64,000 nucleotides of DNA from Paenibacillus sp. Soil766 (GTDB lineage Bacteria; Bacillota; Bacilli; Paenibacillales; NBRC-103111). Below the pieces are notes generated by a model, which saw only the letters and a list, made by a program, of their open reading frames with translations, was not told where the DNA came from and searched no databases. Position 1 is the first letter of the stretch. Each line of letters starts with the position of its first letter. Position numbers and translations under genes: made by a program. The stretch lies in contig NZ_LMSJ01000016.1 of assembly GCF_001428105.1 (NCBI RefSeq), forward strand, positions 1 to 64,000. Direction: 5' to 3'. Below, one piece after another: positions 15,992 through 28,868 of the stretch.

Positions 15992-16007
15992 CAGGGGAGG
16001 GTATACA

Positions 16008-16871
16008 ATGACTACTAGCATAAAATCAGGCGGTTTCTCGGGCGGCCGCATTATCGGGCATGGCATTAAATGGATATTTTTGATCGCAGTCGCGTTTTTC
16101 ACGATATTCCCCATTATTATGGCGATGTTAGGCTCTGTAAAAACGAATGCAGAGTTGACGACTGGGGCTACGCTGTTACCTTCCATCTGGAAGTTTTCGA
16201 ACTATGCAACGGCTTGGAAGCAAGCTAACTTCGCACAGTTTACGTGGAACAGCCTCTTTGTAAGCATCATCGTGACGATCGGAACGCTGCTTGTTGCAAC
16301 GATGTCCGCTTATGCGGTGGACAGAACGAATTTCCCAGGCAAACGATTGTATGTATCCTTGCAAGCTAGTACGATGTTTATTTCCATTGGCGCCGTTGTG
16401 TTGATGCCGCAATTTAATCTCATGGTCAAGCTTGGTTTGAACAAATCACTTTGGGGTGTCATCATCATCCTGATCAGCTCGCATGCGGTGATCTATTTTA
16501 TGCTGATCGGCTTTTTTAAGGCGATACCTAAGGATCTGGATGAGGCTGCCTACATCGACGGCTGTAATTTCTTTACTGTTTACTGGCGGATCATTCTGCC
16601 GTTATTGCGTCCTGCGCTGGGCGTCACGGCCTTATTCACGTTCCGCGGTGCTTGGAATGAATATATCTTACCGCTGGTCTTCACCATGACGAACCCGAAA
16701 CTGCAAACGTTGACGGTTGGTCTAGCTAATTTGCGCTACGGAATTGGCGCCGCTGCAGAGGCACATCTCATGATGGCTGGGGCGTGTTTGTCTTTCCTGC
16801 CAATTCTCGTCGTCTATGTGTTGGCGAATAAGTCGTTCATCCAGGTAACGGCAGGAAGTGTAAAAGGATAG
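16008..16871 (+). CDS. Sugar ABC transporter permease (MalG/UgpE type)
   Basis: A 287-residue six-helix permease, the second half of the heterodimeric channel with the gene at 15098. The EAA motif is KDLDEAAYIDGCN. GGGGAGGG lies before the ATG. It is 16 bases downstream of its partner, so translation is probably coordinated. A 146-base gap then precedes the binding-protein gene, long enough for a second promoter, though none is clear there. Confidence 0.9.
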   Translation: MTTSIKSGGFSGGRIIGHGIKWIFLIAVAFFTIFPIIMAMLGSVKTNAELTTGATLLPSIWKFSNYATAWKQANFAQFTWNSLFVSIIVTIGTLLVATMSAYAVDRTNFPGKRLYVSLQASTMFISIGAVVLMPQFNLMVKLGLNKSLWGVIIILISSHAVIYFMLIGFFKAIPKDLDEAAYIDGCNFFTVYWRIILPLLRPALGVTALFTFRGAWNEYILPLVFTMTNPKLQTLTVGLANLRYGIGAAAEAHLMMAGACLSFLPILVVYVLANKSFIQVTAGSVKG

Positions 16872-17017
16872 CCACACAAACAGACAAAGAGTTATTTTCC
16901 CCCACATGGAAAGTTGATTTGTCAATCACGGTTGAAGTCGATATAGCGGTATCATGAAAACAGTTACAAGATACATGCATCCGATCATAGGAAGAGAAAA
17001 CAGGAGGGTTTAACGAC

Positions 17018-18424
17018 ATGAATAAAAAGATAGTAATGAACACACTGCTTGGCGTAACCATGGTAGCTTCACTAGCAGCATGCGGCGGACAAACGGATCA
17101 GCCTACGAATACTAGCTCCAGTTCAACAACTTCACCTGCAGCAAGCGGACAGAAGACGAAACTAACTTACTGGACGATTGATCGCCATGACGCTGATTAT
17201 ATGAAGGAAGTTATTAAGAAGTTCAATGAGACGAATAAGGACAATATTGAAGTAGAAATGACAGTTATGGCTGATAATTTCAACCAGTCGGTCGATATTG
17301 CTTTTGCGAGTAAACAAGCACCTGACATCTTCCGGACCAACGATTTCCCAGGCTTTGTGAAGAAAGGTTACTTATTGCCTCTGAACGATTTGATGACTGA
17401 CGATATGAAGAAACGCTATAACAATTTGCTTGTTGAAGATAGCAATATGGTCGACGGGAAAATTTATTCACTTCCGAATACAGGGCAATACTGGAGATTA
17501 ATTTATAACGTAGATTTATTCAAAAAAGCCGGAATCACAGAACCGCCAAGAACGGTTCAAGAAATGGTTGAAGATGCTAAGAAAATAACTGAAGCTGGCA
17601 AAGATATTGGAGCTTACGGTTTTGCAGAAAACTTCAAAAATCCAAGCTCTGCCTTCTCACGAATTGCCAATCCTATCGGATCATTCAGCGGAACTTCCGT
17701 GTTAGATGGTTATAATTACAAAACAGGTCAGTACGATTTTGCTGCATATAAGCCGATTGTTGAAGCGCTTCGCCAAATGAAGCAGGACGGCAGCATGCTG
17801 CCTGGTGTTGAATCTCTCGACATTGATCCGCTTCGTGCGCAATTCGCGGCAGGAAAAATCGGCATGTATTTTAACCACTCCGGTGAACCTGCTGTGTACC
17901 AAAGCCAATTCCCGACAAAAGTGAACTGGAGCGCAGCACTGCCGCCAACGATTGACGGGAAACAAACAGGAACTGTAGCCGTTGCTAATACAGGTAACTA
18001 TATTGGAATCAACAAAGACACGCCAAACAAAGATAAAGCATGGAAATTCTTAGAATACATCTATAATCTTGACTTCCAGAAGGAATATCACGAAAAAGGC
18101 CTTGGGATCTCCATTGTAGCGGATGTGAATGCCGCTGCGAAAAAGCCAGCTATGCCAGGTATTGAAGGTTTCCTACCAACTAAATTCGACGCTTTATATG
18201 CGACTACTCCGACTGGTGTGGCCGAAACGAAGGTTGAAGGAACGAAAACAGGGAACGTCATTATTAAATACATGCTTGAAGGCGGAGATTTGGACAAACA
18301 GTTGAATGATTTGAGCACTCGCTATAACACGGCATTGGAGAAAGCGCGTGCCGCGGGTGAAACCAAGTTGAAGGCAGATCCGAACTTTGATTCGGGTAAA
18401 CTGCAAGGCAGCCTGGCCAAATAG
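17018..18424 (+). CDS. Sugar ABC transporter substrate-binding lipoprotein
   Basis: A 468-residue extracellular solute-binding protein (family 1 type). It starts with a lipoprotein signal peptide, lipobox LAAC with Cys22, then a Ser/Thr-rich tether to about residue 45. The mature domain shows KLTYWTIDRHD, IAFASKQAPDIF and the later GKIGMYFNHSGEPA segment, as in oligosaccharide-binding proteins. It is anchored to the outer face of the membrane and hands sugar to the permeases encoded at 15098 and 16008. The beta-galactosidase gene downstream suggests a galactoside. AGGAGG ten bases upstream indicates strong translation. A long hairpin after the stop codon may separate its expression from the kinase. 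Confidence 0.9.
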   Translation: MNKKIVMNTLLGVTMVASLAACGGQTDQPTNTSSSSTTSPAASGQKTKLTYWTIDRHDADYMKEVIKKFNETNKDNIEVEMTVMADNFNQSVDIAFASKQAPDIFRTNDFPGFVKKGYLLPLNDLMTDDMKKRYNNLLVEDSNMVDGKIYSLPNTGQYWRLIYNVDLFKKAGITEPPRTVQEMVEDAKKITEAGKDIGAYGFAENFKNPSSAFSRIANPIGSFSGTSVLDGYNYKTGQYDFAAYKPIVEALRQMKQDGSMLPGVESLDIDPLRAQFAAGKIGMYFNHSGEPAVYQSQFPTKVNWSAALPPTIDGKQTGTVAVANTGNYIGINKDTPNKDKAWKFLEYIYNLDFQKEYHEKGLGISIVADVNAAAKKPAMPGIEGFLPTKFDALYATTPTGVAETKVEGTKTGNVIIKYMLEGGDLDKQLNDLSTRYNTALEKARAAGETKLKADPNFDSGKLQGSLAK

Positions 18425-18451
18425 GAAGAGGGCTTAATGGATACAATAGGT

Positions 18452-18484
18452 AAGGGGCGCGCCGCTTAAAGCAGTGCGTCTCTT
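18452..18484 (+). terminator. Long hairpin between binding-protein and kinase genes (partial terminator)
   Basis: A 15-bp stem with one mismatch and a TAA loop, GC-rich in the middle. Its 3' tail CCTTATTATT is only moderately U-rich. It may attenuate read-through or protect the upstream mRNA end, keeping regulator levels below binding-protein levels. Confidence 0.6.
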
Positions 18485-18516
18485 CCTTATTATTGAGTGG
18501 GGAAGGGGGAGTTAGT

Positions 18517-20268
18517 TTGAATCAATGGTTTTATCGGCTATCGCTCCGCCAACGGTTAAGGATCTCGGTTTTGATGCTGACCGTCGTTTCCATAGCTCTG
18601 ACGGGTATCATGTCCTACTGGATTGCTTTTCGATCCACAGAAAGTGAAGCGTTTATTTCCAGCCAGAATACGTTGAATAAATCTGCGCGCGTGCTGGATG
18701 AAAAGTTCCGGCACATCATTGTCTCGACCTCCTCGATGATGCTGAGTGATCCATTCAAGAACACGATGGAGGATGTTTTTGCGAATAATTCGGATTCTTA
18801 TTATACACGGTTATCAGCTTTGCAAACGCCTCTCGGGCAAATGAAACTCATTGAGCCTTCGATTCAATCCGTTCTGATCTACACTCCTGTTGGCGAAATG
18901 TATGCAACGAATGATCTGCGTAACGGGCAGGTTCGTTTCAAGGATACGATATTTTCCCAATATCTGAACACCAAAGAACGTGTTGTATGGCTGGAAGATC
19001 ACGAGGATCCGCTTTTTTTAGGTAAAGCGAGGGTAATATCCCTGATTATGAAGCCTGTCACGGAAGCAGATGTACGTGATGTCTACGTTGTCGTCAATGT
19101 GAAAGAAGATGCCATTAGCACGGTTGTAACGGATGGTCTGTTTGATCCGTCTAAGAACTACTATCTCATATCAGGCAACGGCGAAACGGTACTTCCGTTA
19201 AGCAGTCAAACGCCTCCTTTTCAGAGAGACCCTTCTTTTTTAGAGCAGGTGCAGAGTCAGGATCGCGGATTTTTCAAACATGACATCGCAGGTAACAAGT
19301 ATCTAGTCAATTATTCAAGGCTCACGATGGCGGACAATTGGACGATGGTTAGCGTGCAAACGCAGTCGGATTTGCTTCATCAGGTGAATCGGATCAAGAC
19401 CATCACACTCTGGATCATGCTGTGCTGCGCCATATTGGCCTTCGTGTTGTCCAATGCTATATCGAGCTTTCTTCTGAAGCCTCTGCACAAACTGCAAGGG
19501 TTAATGAAGAAAGTGGAACAAAATAATCTCGATGTACGTTTCACTTCGAAATATGAAGATGAGGTGACGCAGGTTGGGTTGAAGTTTAACCGGATGCTGG
19601 AGGAAATCTCTTCACTGATTGAGGATGTCAAGGAAGCCGAGTACGAGAAGCGCAAGATGGAGGTAAAAGCCCTACAGGCCCAAATTGATCCGCATTTTTT
19701 ATATAACACACTAAACACGATCATTTGGAAGTCGGAAACGTCGCAAAACCGGGATGTCACGGAGATGATTACTTCGCTGTCTCTCATGTTCCAGTTTGGT
19801 CTAAATAGCGGGAACGAGATGACCACATTAGCCAAAGAGATTGATCACGTTAGGCAATATTTAATTCTTCAGCAGAAATGCTACGAGGATTTGTTTGATT
19901 ATTCGATTGAGCTAGAGGATGAGTCCTTGCTAGATATTCCGATTTTGAAAATTATATTGCAGCCCTTGGTGGAAAACTGCATCTTGCATGGGTTTCAGAG
20001 TATGGATGGTAAGGGGGAAATTCAGATAACCATTTCAAGTACCGAGGATCTTCTGGTTCTTCAAGTGGAGGATAACGGGGAAGGCATGGATGTCGGGGCC
20101 GTTGACATCGATATGCGAAGGGAGCAATCAGCCGCCAAGAGCTACGCACTTCGCAATGTGTATGGACGACTGCGGCTTTACTACGGCAATCAAGCAGATA
20201 TTCGTCTGAGCAGCGAGCCTTTTGTCTCCACCACGGTGAAACTAACTATACCATTGACAGGCGAGTGA
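18517..20268 (+). CDS. Membrane sensor histidine kinase, YesM family
   Basis: A 583-residue sensor. A transmembrane helix lies at about 10-35, then a large extracellular domain (about 35-285), a second helix near 290-315, a HAMP linker, and a His_kinase domain with QAQIDPHFLYNTLNT (His393). The ATPase domain contains ILQPLVENCILHG and VEDNGEG. It senses an extracytoplasmic signal, probably the bound sugar or the loaded transporter, and phosphorylates the regulator encoded immediately downstream. The start is TTG at 18517: the purine-rich GGGGAAGGGGGA at 18499-18510 is well spaced for it, whereas the upstream TTG at 18493 precedes that site. Confidence 0.88.
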   Translation: MNQWFYRLSLRQRLRISVLMLTVVSIALTGIMSYWIAFRSTESEAFISSQNTLNKSARVLDEKFRHIIVSTSSMMLSDPFKNTMEDVFANNSDSYYTRLSALQTPLGQMKLIEPSIQSVLIYTPVGEMYATNDLRNGQVRFKDTIFSQYLNTKERVVWLEDHEDPLFLGKARVISLIMKPVTEADVRDVYVVVNVKEDAISTVVTDGLFDPSKNYYLISGNGETVLPLSSQTPPFQRDPSFLEQVQSQDRGFFKHDIAGNKYLVNYSRLTMADNWTMVSVQTQSDLLHQVNRIKTITLWIMLCCAILAFVLSNAISSFLLKPLHKLQGLMKKVEQNNLDVRFTSKYEDEVTQVGLKFNRMLEEISSLIEDVKEAEYEKRKMEVKALQAQIDPHFLYNTLNTIIWKSETSQNRDVTEMITSLSLMFQFGLNSGNEMTTLAKEIDHVRQYLILQQKCYEDLFDYSIELEDESLLDIPILKIILQPLVENCILHGFQSMDGKGEIQITISSTEDLLVLQVEDNGEGMDVGAVDIDMRREQSAAKSYALRNVYGRLRLYYGNQADIRLSSEPFVSTTVKLTIPLTGE

Positions 20269-20275
20269 TCAAGCA

Positions 20276-25017
<4,742 letters not shown>

Positions 25018-25036
25018 TTCAATAGGGGAATACATG

Positions 25037-25075
25037 AAAAAGGTCAGTCGACGAAGTGTCGATTGACCTTTTTTG
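25037..25075 (+). terminator. Intrinsic terminator after lacZ
   Basis: AAAAAGGTCA with TCGAC forms a long imperfect stem with GTCGA and TGACCTTTTTT, ending in six T. The A-rich left arm could also allow termination from the other strand. Confidence 0.88.
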
Positions 25076-25334
25076 ACCATATATGAATTTGTAAGTTACC
25101 AAGGCTCGAAAGAACAAATTCTTATTTGATATAAAAATTATCATATATAAGAGATTATTTGTATAAGATCGAAGTCTCTCCGGTGAAATGTGGTCGCTCA
25201 TTCTCTTCGACAGACCTCGATAGAAGGTTTTCTCATATGCATTTATATGGTTGGGTCTGGAGTTCCTGTAGCTTACTGGTGTGTATGTGTGTAAGAGGCT
25301 GGTTGCGAATAGAATTGTAGTGAGTGAAGAGAGA

Positions 25335-25358
25335 GGAGTAGGAGTAGGAGTAGGAGTA
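25335..25358. repeat. Short GGAGTA tandem repeat
   Basis: Four consecutive GGAGTA hexamers in a purine-rich stretch of the long intergenic region; no gene overlaps it. Confidence 0.85.
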
Positions 25359-25422
25359 TAGCAAGGTTTGCTGAGTCAGACGAATGGGTTGGTATCCAGT
25401 AGTATCGTGAATGAGTATGTGT

Positions 25423-25501
25423 TTCAGGCAAATAGATGGTGCATCAGGTAAAATGGATGGTCTTCCCAGGCGAATAGATGTTGCTTCAGGCTAGTAGATG
25501 G
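25423..25501. repeat. Four degenerate direct repeats, CAGG-(6-7)-GATG core
   Basis: CAGG starts at 25425, 25445, 25467 and 25487, each followed by an A/T-rich stretch and GATGG or GATGT. The period is 20-22 bp, so the copies lie on one face of the helix. No ORF uses them. Confidence 0.75.
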
Positions 25502-25681
25502 ATTATATACAGTTAAATTATGGGTTTTCTCGACAATTACTCAATAAATGGAAAATATACAGTTAATTTTAAAGAATCTAGCCTATGTGAACTAAAACCT
25601 AGATTTTAACTACATATTTTCCAGTTAAATCGAATTTTTGAAGAAAATTGTCGCTAATAACTGTATATTTTCCAGTTAAAT
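25501..25681. repeat. Cluster of inverted repeats containing ATATACAGTTAA or its reverse complement
   Basis: The sequence TGGAAAATATACAGTTAA (25549-25566) recurs in inverted orientation at 25606-25623 (with a C for one base) and 25658-25674. A partial direct copy is at 25506-25516. Both inverted copies are followed by GTTAAAT. CGACAATT and its complement AATTGTCG also occur on opposite sides. The cluster could fold into a large cruciform and looks like a small interspersed palindromic element. Confidence 0.75.
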
Positions 25682-25720
25682 ACAAAATTGAAGCTACGTG
25701 TCCCTCCAAACCTGCAAACT

Positions 25721-25880
25721 CCACCACCACCGCGCGCCACCGATACCACTGATGCCACCATCGCCACCATGACCGCCACCACTACCGATAACCACGACCG
25801 CCACCAATGCCACGACCACCACTGATGCCACAGCACGCCACCGATACAACCACGACCACCACCACTACCAATACCCTCCG
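25721..25880. repeat. Degenerate CCA/CAC triplet tract
   Basis: About 150 bases are dominated by CCACCA, GCCACC and CCACGA triplets with strong strand asymmetry (C and A on the + strand). Translated frames give only His/Thr/Pro-rich or Val/Gly/Trp-rich strings interrupted by stops, so this is read as non-coding low-complexity DNA. Confidence 0.7.
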
Positions 25881-25980
25881 AACTCTCTTTCGCGAATCCA
25901 AGGAGTTAGTCTATGAAAGAGAACTATGTCGAGTGTGATAGTGGTGAGTGTAGAGCAGTTAGTCTTTAAAGAAACTATTC

Positions 25981-28500
25981 CTATTCAGTTTCCATGAGAA
26001 TAGCAAGCCTGCCGGCGTCTATAGGAATCCGGCATTGTCCGTTAGACTCCGGTGTATAGGATGTCTTATTTAGAAGGTTCAAAAGCGGTACATCAGATCG
26101 CAATGAGCAAGTATGCACGCTGTCCGACCCGTTCACCAACAGATGGAACAAAACTTGTTCCTCACGGAGTACCCTGTACATCCGAAGTTCCGGATAATCA
26201 GGATCAACCCGCAAGGATTGCACGGTAAGCCCGGACGATTCGCCGGATTTCGGATAGAGCAGGGTCAGGTAATCGTTGCCGCTATCACCGCTAATACGGA
26301 AATGTTCTTGAACAGCTAGCGAGTAAGCACCGGATACAGCCCCATGGTCCGTTGATGCTGTAATCCCACCTGGCTCCAAGAAGGTAACTTCCAGTTTCAT
26401 TTCATTTAAGCAGTGAGCCGTGATTCGGTTCTTCTCAATATCAGAGGATGTGCTCATAGTATGCAGATTCCAGACGCTGCTCCGCTGACTTCGGATATGA
26501 TCCCAAATCACATAGACATTAGCACCACCAGCCTTCACATAGGCAAAGTGGCGATGGTAGGTTTCGGCAAGATCATCTGGAATGGAACTTCGGACATAAT
26601 CCAGTTGGTCAGCGAAGCCAACTTCTTCACAGATGCTCTTAAACGGGCCATTCTGCGCAATACCAGCCTCATCCATAAATTGAACTACGTTATGTGCATG
26701 TCCGTTCACATACCAATGGCGGTCTCCGTTGTAATACGCGCCCGTTCCGGGATCAAGGGTCAACGGGGTAGCGTCCGCCCATAGGGAGAAGTGCCCTTCG
26801 TCGTGGTGGGCATGATAGGTTAGTGGCGAAGACTCGAATATAGCATAGTTTTCCTGTCCCCATTGACCGAAATGCTGCCGGAAGATGACATACCCGATGC
26901 CAGCATAGTGAACGGAAGTTAGCGCTGGTGCTTCCTGTGGAAGTTCTGGCTGCGGGTAGAGAAGCGCCAGCAGGGTACAGGGACTGGACCCTGTATCTCG
27001 GACCACGCTGCCCCCGTGCTTCCAGCCCCACATCATTTCCCGGCTAAGCTGGGGATCTGATTGCACATAGAAAGGCGCTGCATAGGAGAACATACGGAAC
27101 CACTGGTCATCGACTGTCGAATCACCAACAGCGGGAAACAGCAGTTTAGGCTCCGAGTTTGGTCCACCATGAACGGAATCTTTCGGGGTTACTGTGCCAA
27201 GTAAGAACCGATACATCATCTTTACCTTGTCATGGGACCAGTAGTCGATCCCTCTAAGTCGCTGCAGCAGCGTGAAGAACAGAAAGTACCGATGCAGCAC
27301 GGCACCATGGTAGCGGATATTCTCAGGCCACGCGCCATCCTGGTCAACGACATGCTCCAATTGCCAATCTACGACAGCACAGGCATGCGCTAGATAGACT
27401 TCAGCAAGTATCTCATCGGGGAAAATTAGTGCGTAGATCCCGAGGCCTGTGGCACGGTCAGCGTTCCAGTTGCTGCGTTTGCCGCCTTTTTCATCTGGAA
27501 ACTGTTCGAGATCGAACCGGTAGTATTCGGTGTCCATCATCATACCAGCTATATAGCGGAAATGAGATTGAATGGCCGCGTCTTCCTCGGGGAGAATAAC
27601 GCCGGAGTCGGCAATCTGGTCGTAAATGACGGATAGCACAGCCATGCCTCGTCCAATATGGACGGCCCCGTAAGTATCATCGTCATGCCAGCCAGTCGCC
27701 TTGAAAATATCCATGCCTTGGCACATATCTGGCAGCATGTACAGCATCTTCCGCTTGGCTCGCTCCGCGTACAGCGGATCCGCTGTCACCATATAAGCGT
27801 CCGCGTCCGCTCCAGCGGTCTCCAGCAGGGCAGCCCAGTTGGTCGGCGTCTTCCGGTTAAAAGGGCACGAAACATATCCCGCATCCATTGGCTGCCCAGC
27901 AGCATCCAGGAACCTAATTTCGGTGTATACGCCGTCCTCCGATAAGCGATCATCCATTCGAAGGGTTGTCTGAATGCTGTAATGCTCTTGGGCATATACC
28001 GGAATCGGATCTGTCATTGCCAAAAGCACCTGGTCATTATCGGACATGTTCTTTACATACAAACATTGCCCGAGCCTTGAATCCTCAGATCGTTCAAGGG
28101 AAGCCGAGCTGGAGGAGGAGCGCGACGCTGTCTCCCACCCAGTTACACCCTGATCAAAGTTGCCATTTGCGATCGGGATTGGCAATCCTCTTTCCGAATT
28201 GGTAACCTGCACTTGTCGGATCCAAACGTCTCCTTTTCCTCTGATGTAAAAAGATATCTTCATATTTGCAGCGTTCACTGGTGTTCGAAACACAAAGGGA
28301 TTCGTACGATAAGCGGATATGAGTTGAATAGGCACAGACAATTCCAATTCGGCAAAGGCATCGGATAACTTCAACTGTCGCTCATATTCCTCCCGCAGTT
28401 CAGGCTGCATGGATATTCGGGTGCGAATGCCCTCCAGTTGCTCCGTATCATAGCAGGCGAAAGGCCGTTTAGTCGTCACATTCTTGGAGTCGTTTCTCAT
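25981..28500 (-). CDS. Heparinase II/III family protein (polysaccharide lyase-like)
   Basis: An 839-residue cytoplasmic protein with no signal peptide. An N-terminal region with a carbohydrate-binding-like beta sandwich (about 70-210, with ANGNFDQGVTGW) is followed by an alpha-toroid (about 220-520, with NWAALLETAG and RSNWNADRATGLG). The C-terminal Hepar_II_III beta-sandwich (about 540-839) has the diagnostic YHAHHDEGHFSLWADATPL and GHAHNVVQF. The family cleaves uronic-acid polysaccharides (heparin, alginate or others) by beta-elimination; the substrate here is unknown. It is convergent with the lacZ operon. GGGAGG upstream supports the ATG, and that site lies in an inverted repeat. Confidence 0.82.
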   Translation of the reverse strand: MRNDSKNVTTKRPFACYDTEQLEGIRTRISMQPELREEYERQLKLSDAFAELELSVPIQLISAYRTNPFVFRTPVNAANMKISFYIRGKGDVWIRQVQVTNSERGLPIPIANGNFDQGVTGWETASRSSSSSASLERSEDSRLGQCLYVKNMSDNDQVLLAMTDPIPVYAQEHYSIQTTLRMDDRLSEDGVYTEIRFLDAAGQPMDAGYVSCPFNRKTPTNWAALLETAGADADAYMVTADPLYAERAKRKMLYMLPDMCQGMDIFKATGWHDDDTYGAVHIGRGMAVLSVIYDQIADSGVILPEEDAAIQSHFRYIAGMMMDTEYYRFDLEQFPDEKGGKRSNWNADRATGLGIYALIFPDEILAEVYLAHACAVVDWQLEHVVDQDGAWPENIRYHGAVLHRYFLFFTLLQRLRGIDYWSHDKVKMMYRFLLGTVTPKDSVHGGPNSEPKLLFPAVGDSTVDDQWFRMFSYAAPFYVQSDPQLSREMMWGWKHGGSVVRDTGSSPCTLLALLYPQPELPQEAPALTSVHYAGIGYVIFRQHFGQWGQENYAIFESSPLTYHAHHDEGHFSLWADATPLTLDPGTGAYYNGDRHWYVNGHAHNVVQFMDEAGIAQNGPFKSICEEVGFADQLDYVRSSIPDDLAETYHRHFAYVKAGGANVYVIWDHIRSQRSSVWNLHTMSTSSDIEKNRITAHCLNEMKLEVTFLEPGGITASTDHGAVSGAYSLAVQEHFRISGDSGNDYLTLLYPKSGESSGLTVQSLRVDPDYPELRMYRVLREEQVLFHLLVNGSDSVHTCSLRSDVPLLNLLNKTSYTPESNGQCRIPIDAGRLAILMETE

Positions 28501-28509
28501 CTCATTTAC

Positions 28510-28576
28510 CTCCCGATCAAGTTGGTATAGATTTCACTTCTACTATTACTACTATAGCATCAGCATTGATCGGGAG
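28510..28576. repeat. 11-bp inverted repeat including the heparinase Shine-Dalgarno sequence
   Basis: CTCCCGATCAA at 28510-28520 and TTGATCGGGAG at 28566-28576 are perfect inverted copies. On the minus-strand mRNA the downstream arm contains GGGAG of the ribosome binding site. A TATAGT (-10-like) lies between the arms on the minus strand, so the repeat could instead be an operator flanking a promoter. Confidence 0.75.
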
Positions 28577-28682
28577 AGAGGGACAATCCGCGTAAGGAGG
28601 AGGGGGAAATCAACTGAATAACGTGTTGCACTGGGTAAATTTGTCTTGTTATATTCAAAAAAAGTTATTAGAATAACTCCTA

Positions 28683-28710
28683 GGGTAAAAGAAATAATGC
28701 TTGTGCCTTA
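28683..28710. repeat. Conserved leader block, copy 1
   Basis: 28 bases beginning GGGTAAAAGAAATAATGC match 29682-29709 at 26 positions. It may include promoter elements: GTTATT at 28664, a 13-bp spacer and GGGTAA look like an alternative-sigma promoter, but copy 2 does not keep the upstream box. Confidence 0.75.
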
Positions 28711-28801
28711 TATAAATAATGTTAGTTTGTCTACTTCTTACTTCGGACTTAATGAACCAGAGATCGAGCTGGACATAAGCCTAAATAAAAGTTGTTCATA
28801 A
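28697..28801 (+). other. Candidate 34-codon leader ORF ending in a terminator loop
   Basis: ATG at 28697 opens a 34-residue frame (begins MLVPYINN, ends NKSCS) whose TAA at 28799-28801 falls at the apex of the terminator hairpin. The ribosome binding site (GGGTAAAAG) is weak. At the second conserved block the same ATG gives only M-L-L-P-stop. It may be a leader peptide, or chance. Confidence 0.3.
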
Positions 28802-28822
28802 CAACTTTTATTTAGGTTTTTT
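28780..28822 (+). terminator. Perfect intrinsic terminator just upstream of the first MpsC-like gene
   Basis: A 16-bp perfect stem (CCTAAATAAAAGTTGT with its complement), five-base loop and six T. The only + strand unit it can end is the leader before it, or transcription entering the MpsC-like gene. A near copy lies at 30458-30500. Confidence 0.92.
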
Positions 28823-28868
28823 GTCACTAAATAATGGAAGGTAAAAGTTAGCCTTACCAGAGCTGAGG

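Larger units (their letters stand above)
28501..28868. other. Divergent intergenic region between the heparinase-like and first MpsC-like genes
   Basis: The region holds, from left to right, the heparinase 5' region with its inverted repeat, a 28-bp block that recurs before the second MpsC-like gene, a 34-codon ORF and an intrinsic terminator whose last T is 46 bases before the first MpsC-like ATG. Confidence 0.8.

Noticed and set aside
18493-18516. Upstream TTG as start of the sensor kinase
   Set aside because: The strong purine-rich ribosome binding site lies inside this stretch, so translation must begin at the TTG at 18517.
25654-25836. Minus-strand 60-residue ORF rich in Trp, Val and Gly
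   Set aside because: It is the translation of the low-complexity triplet tract, has no ribosome binding site and no family resemblance.
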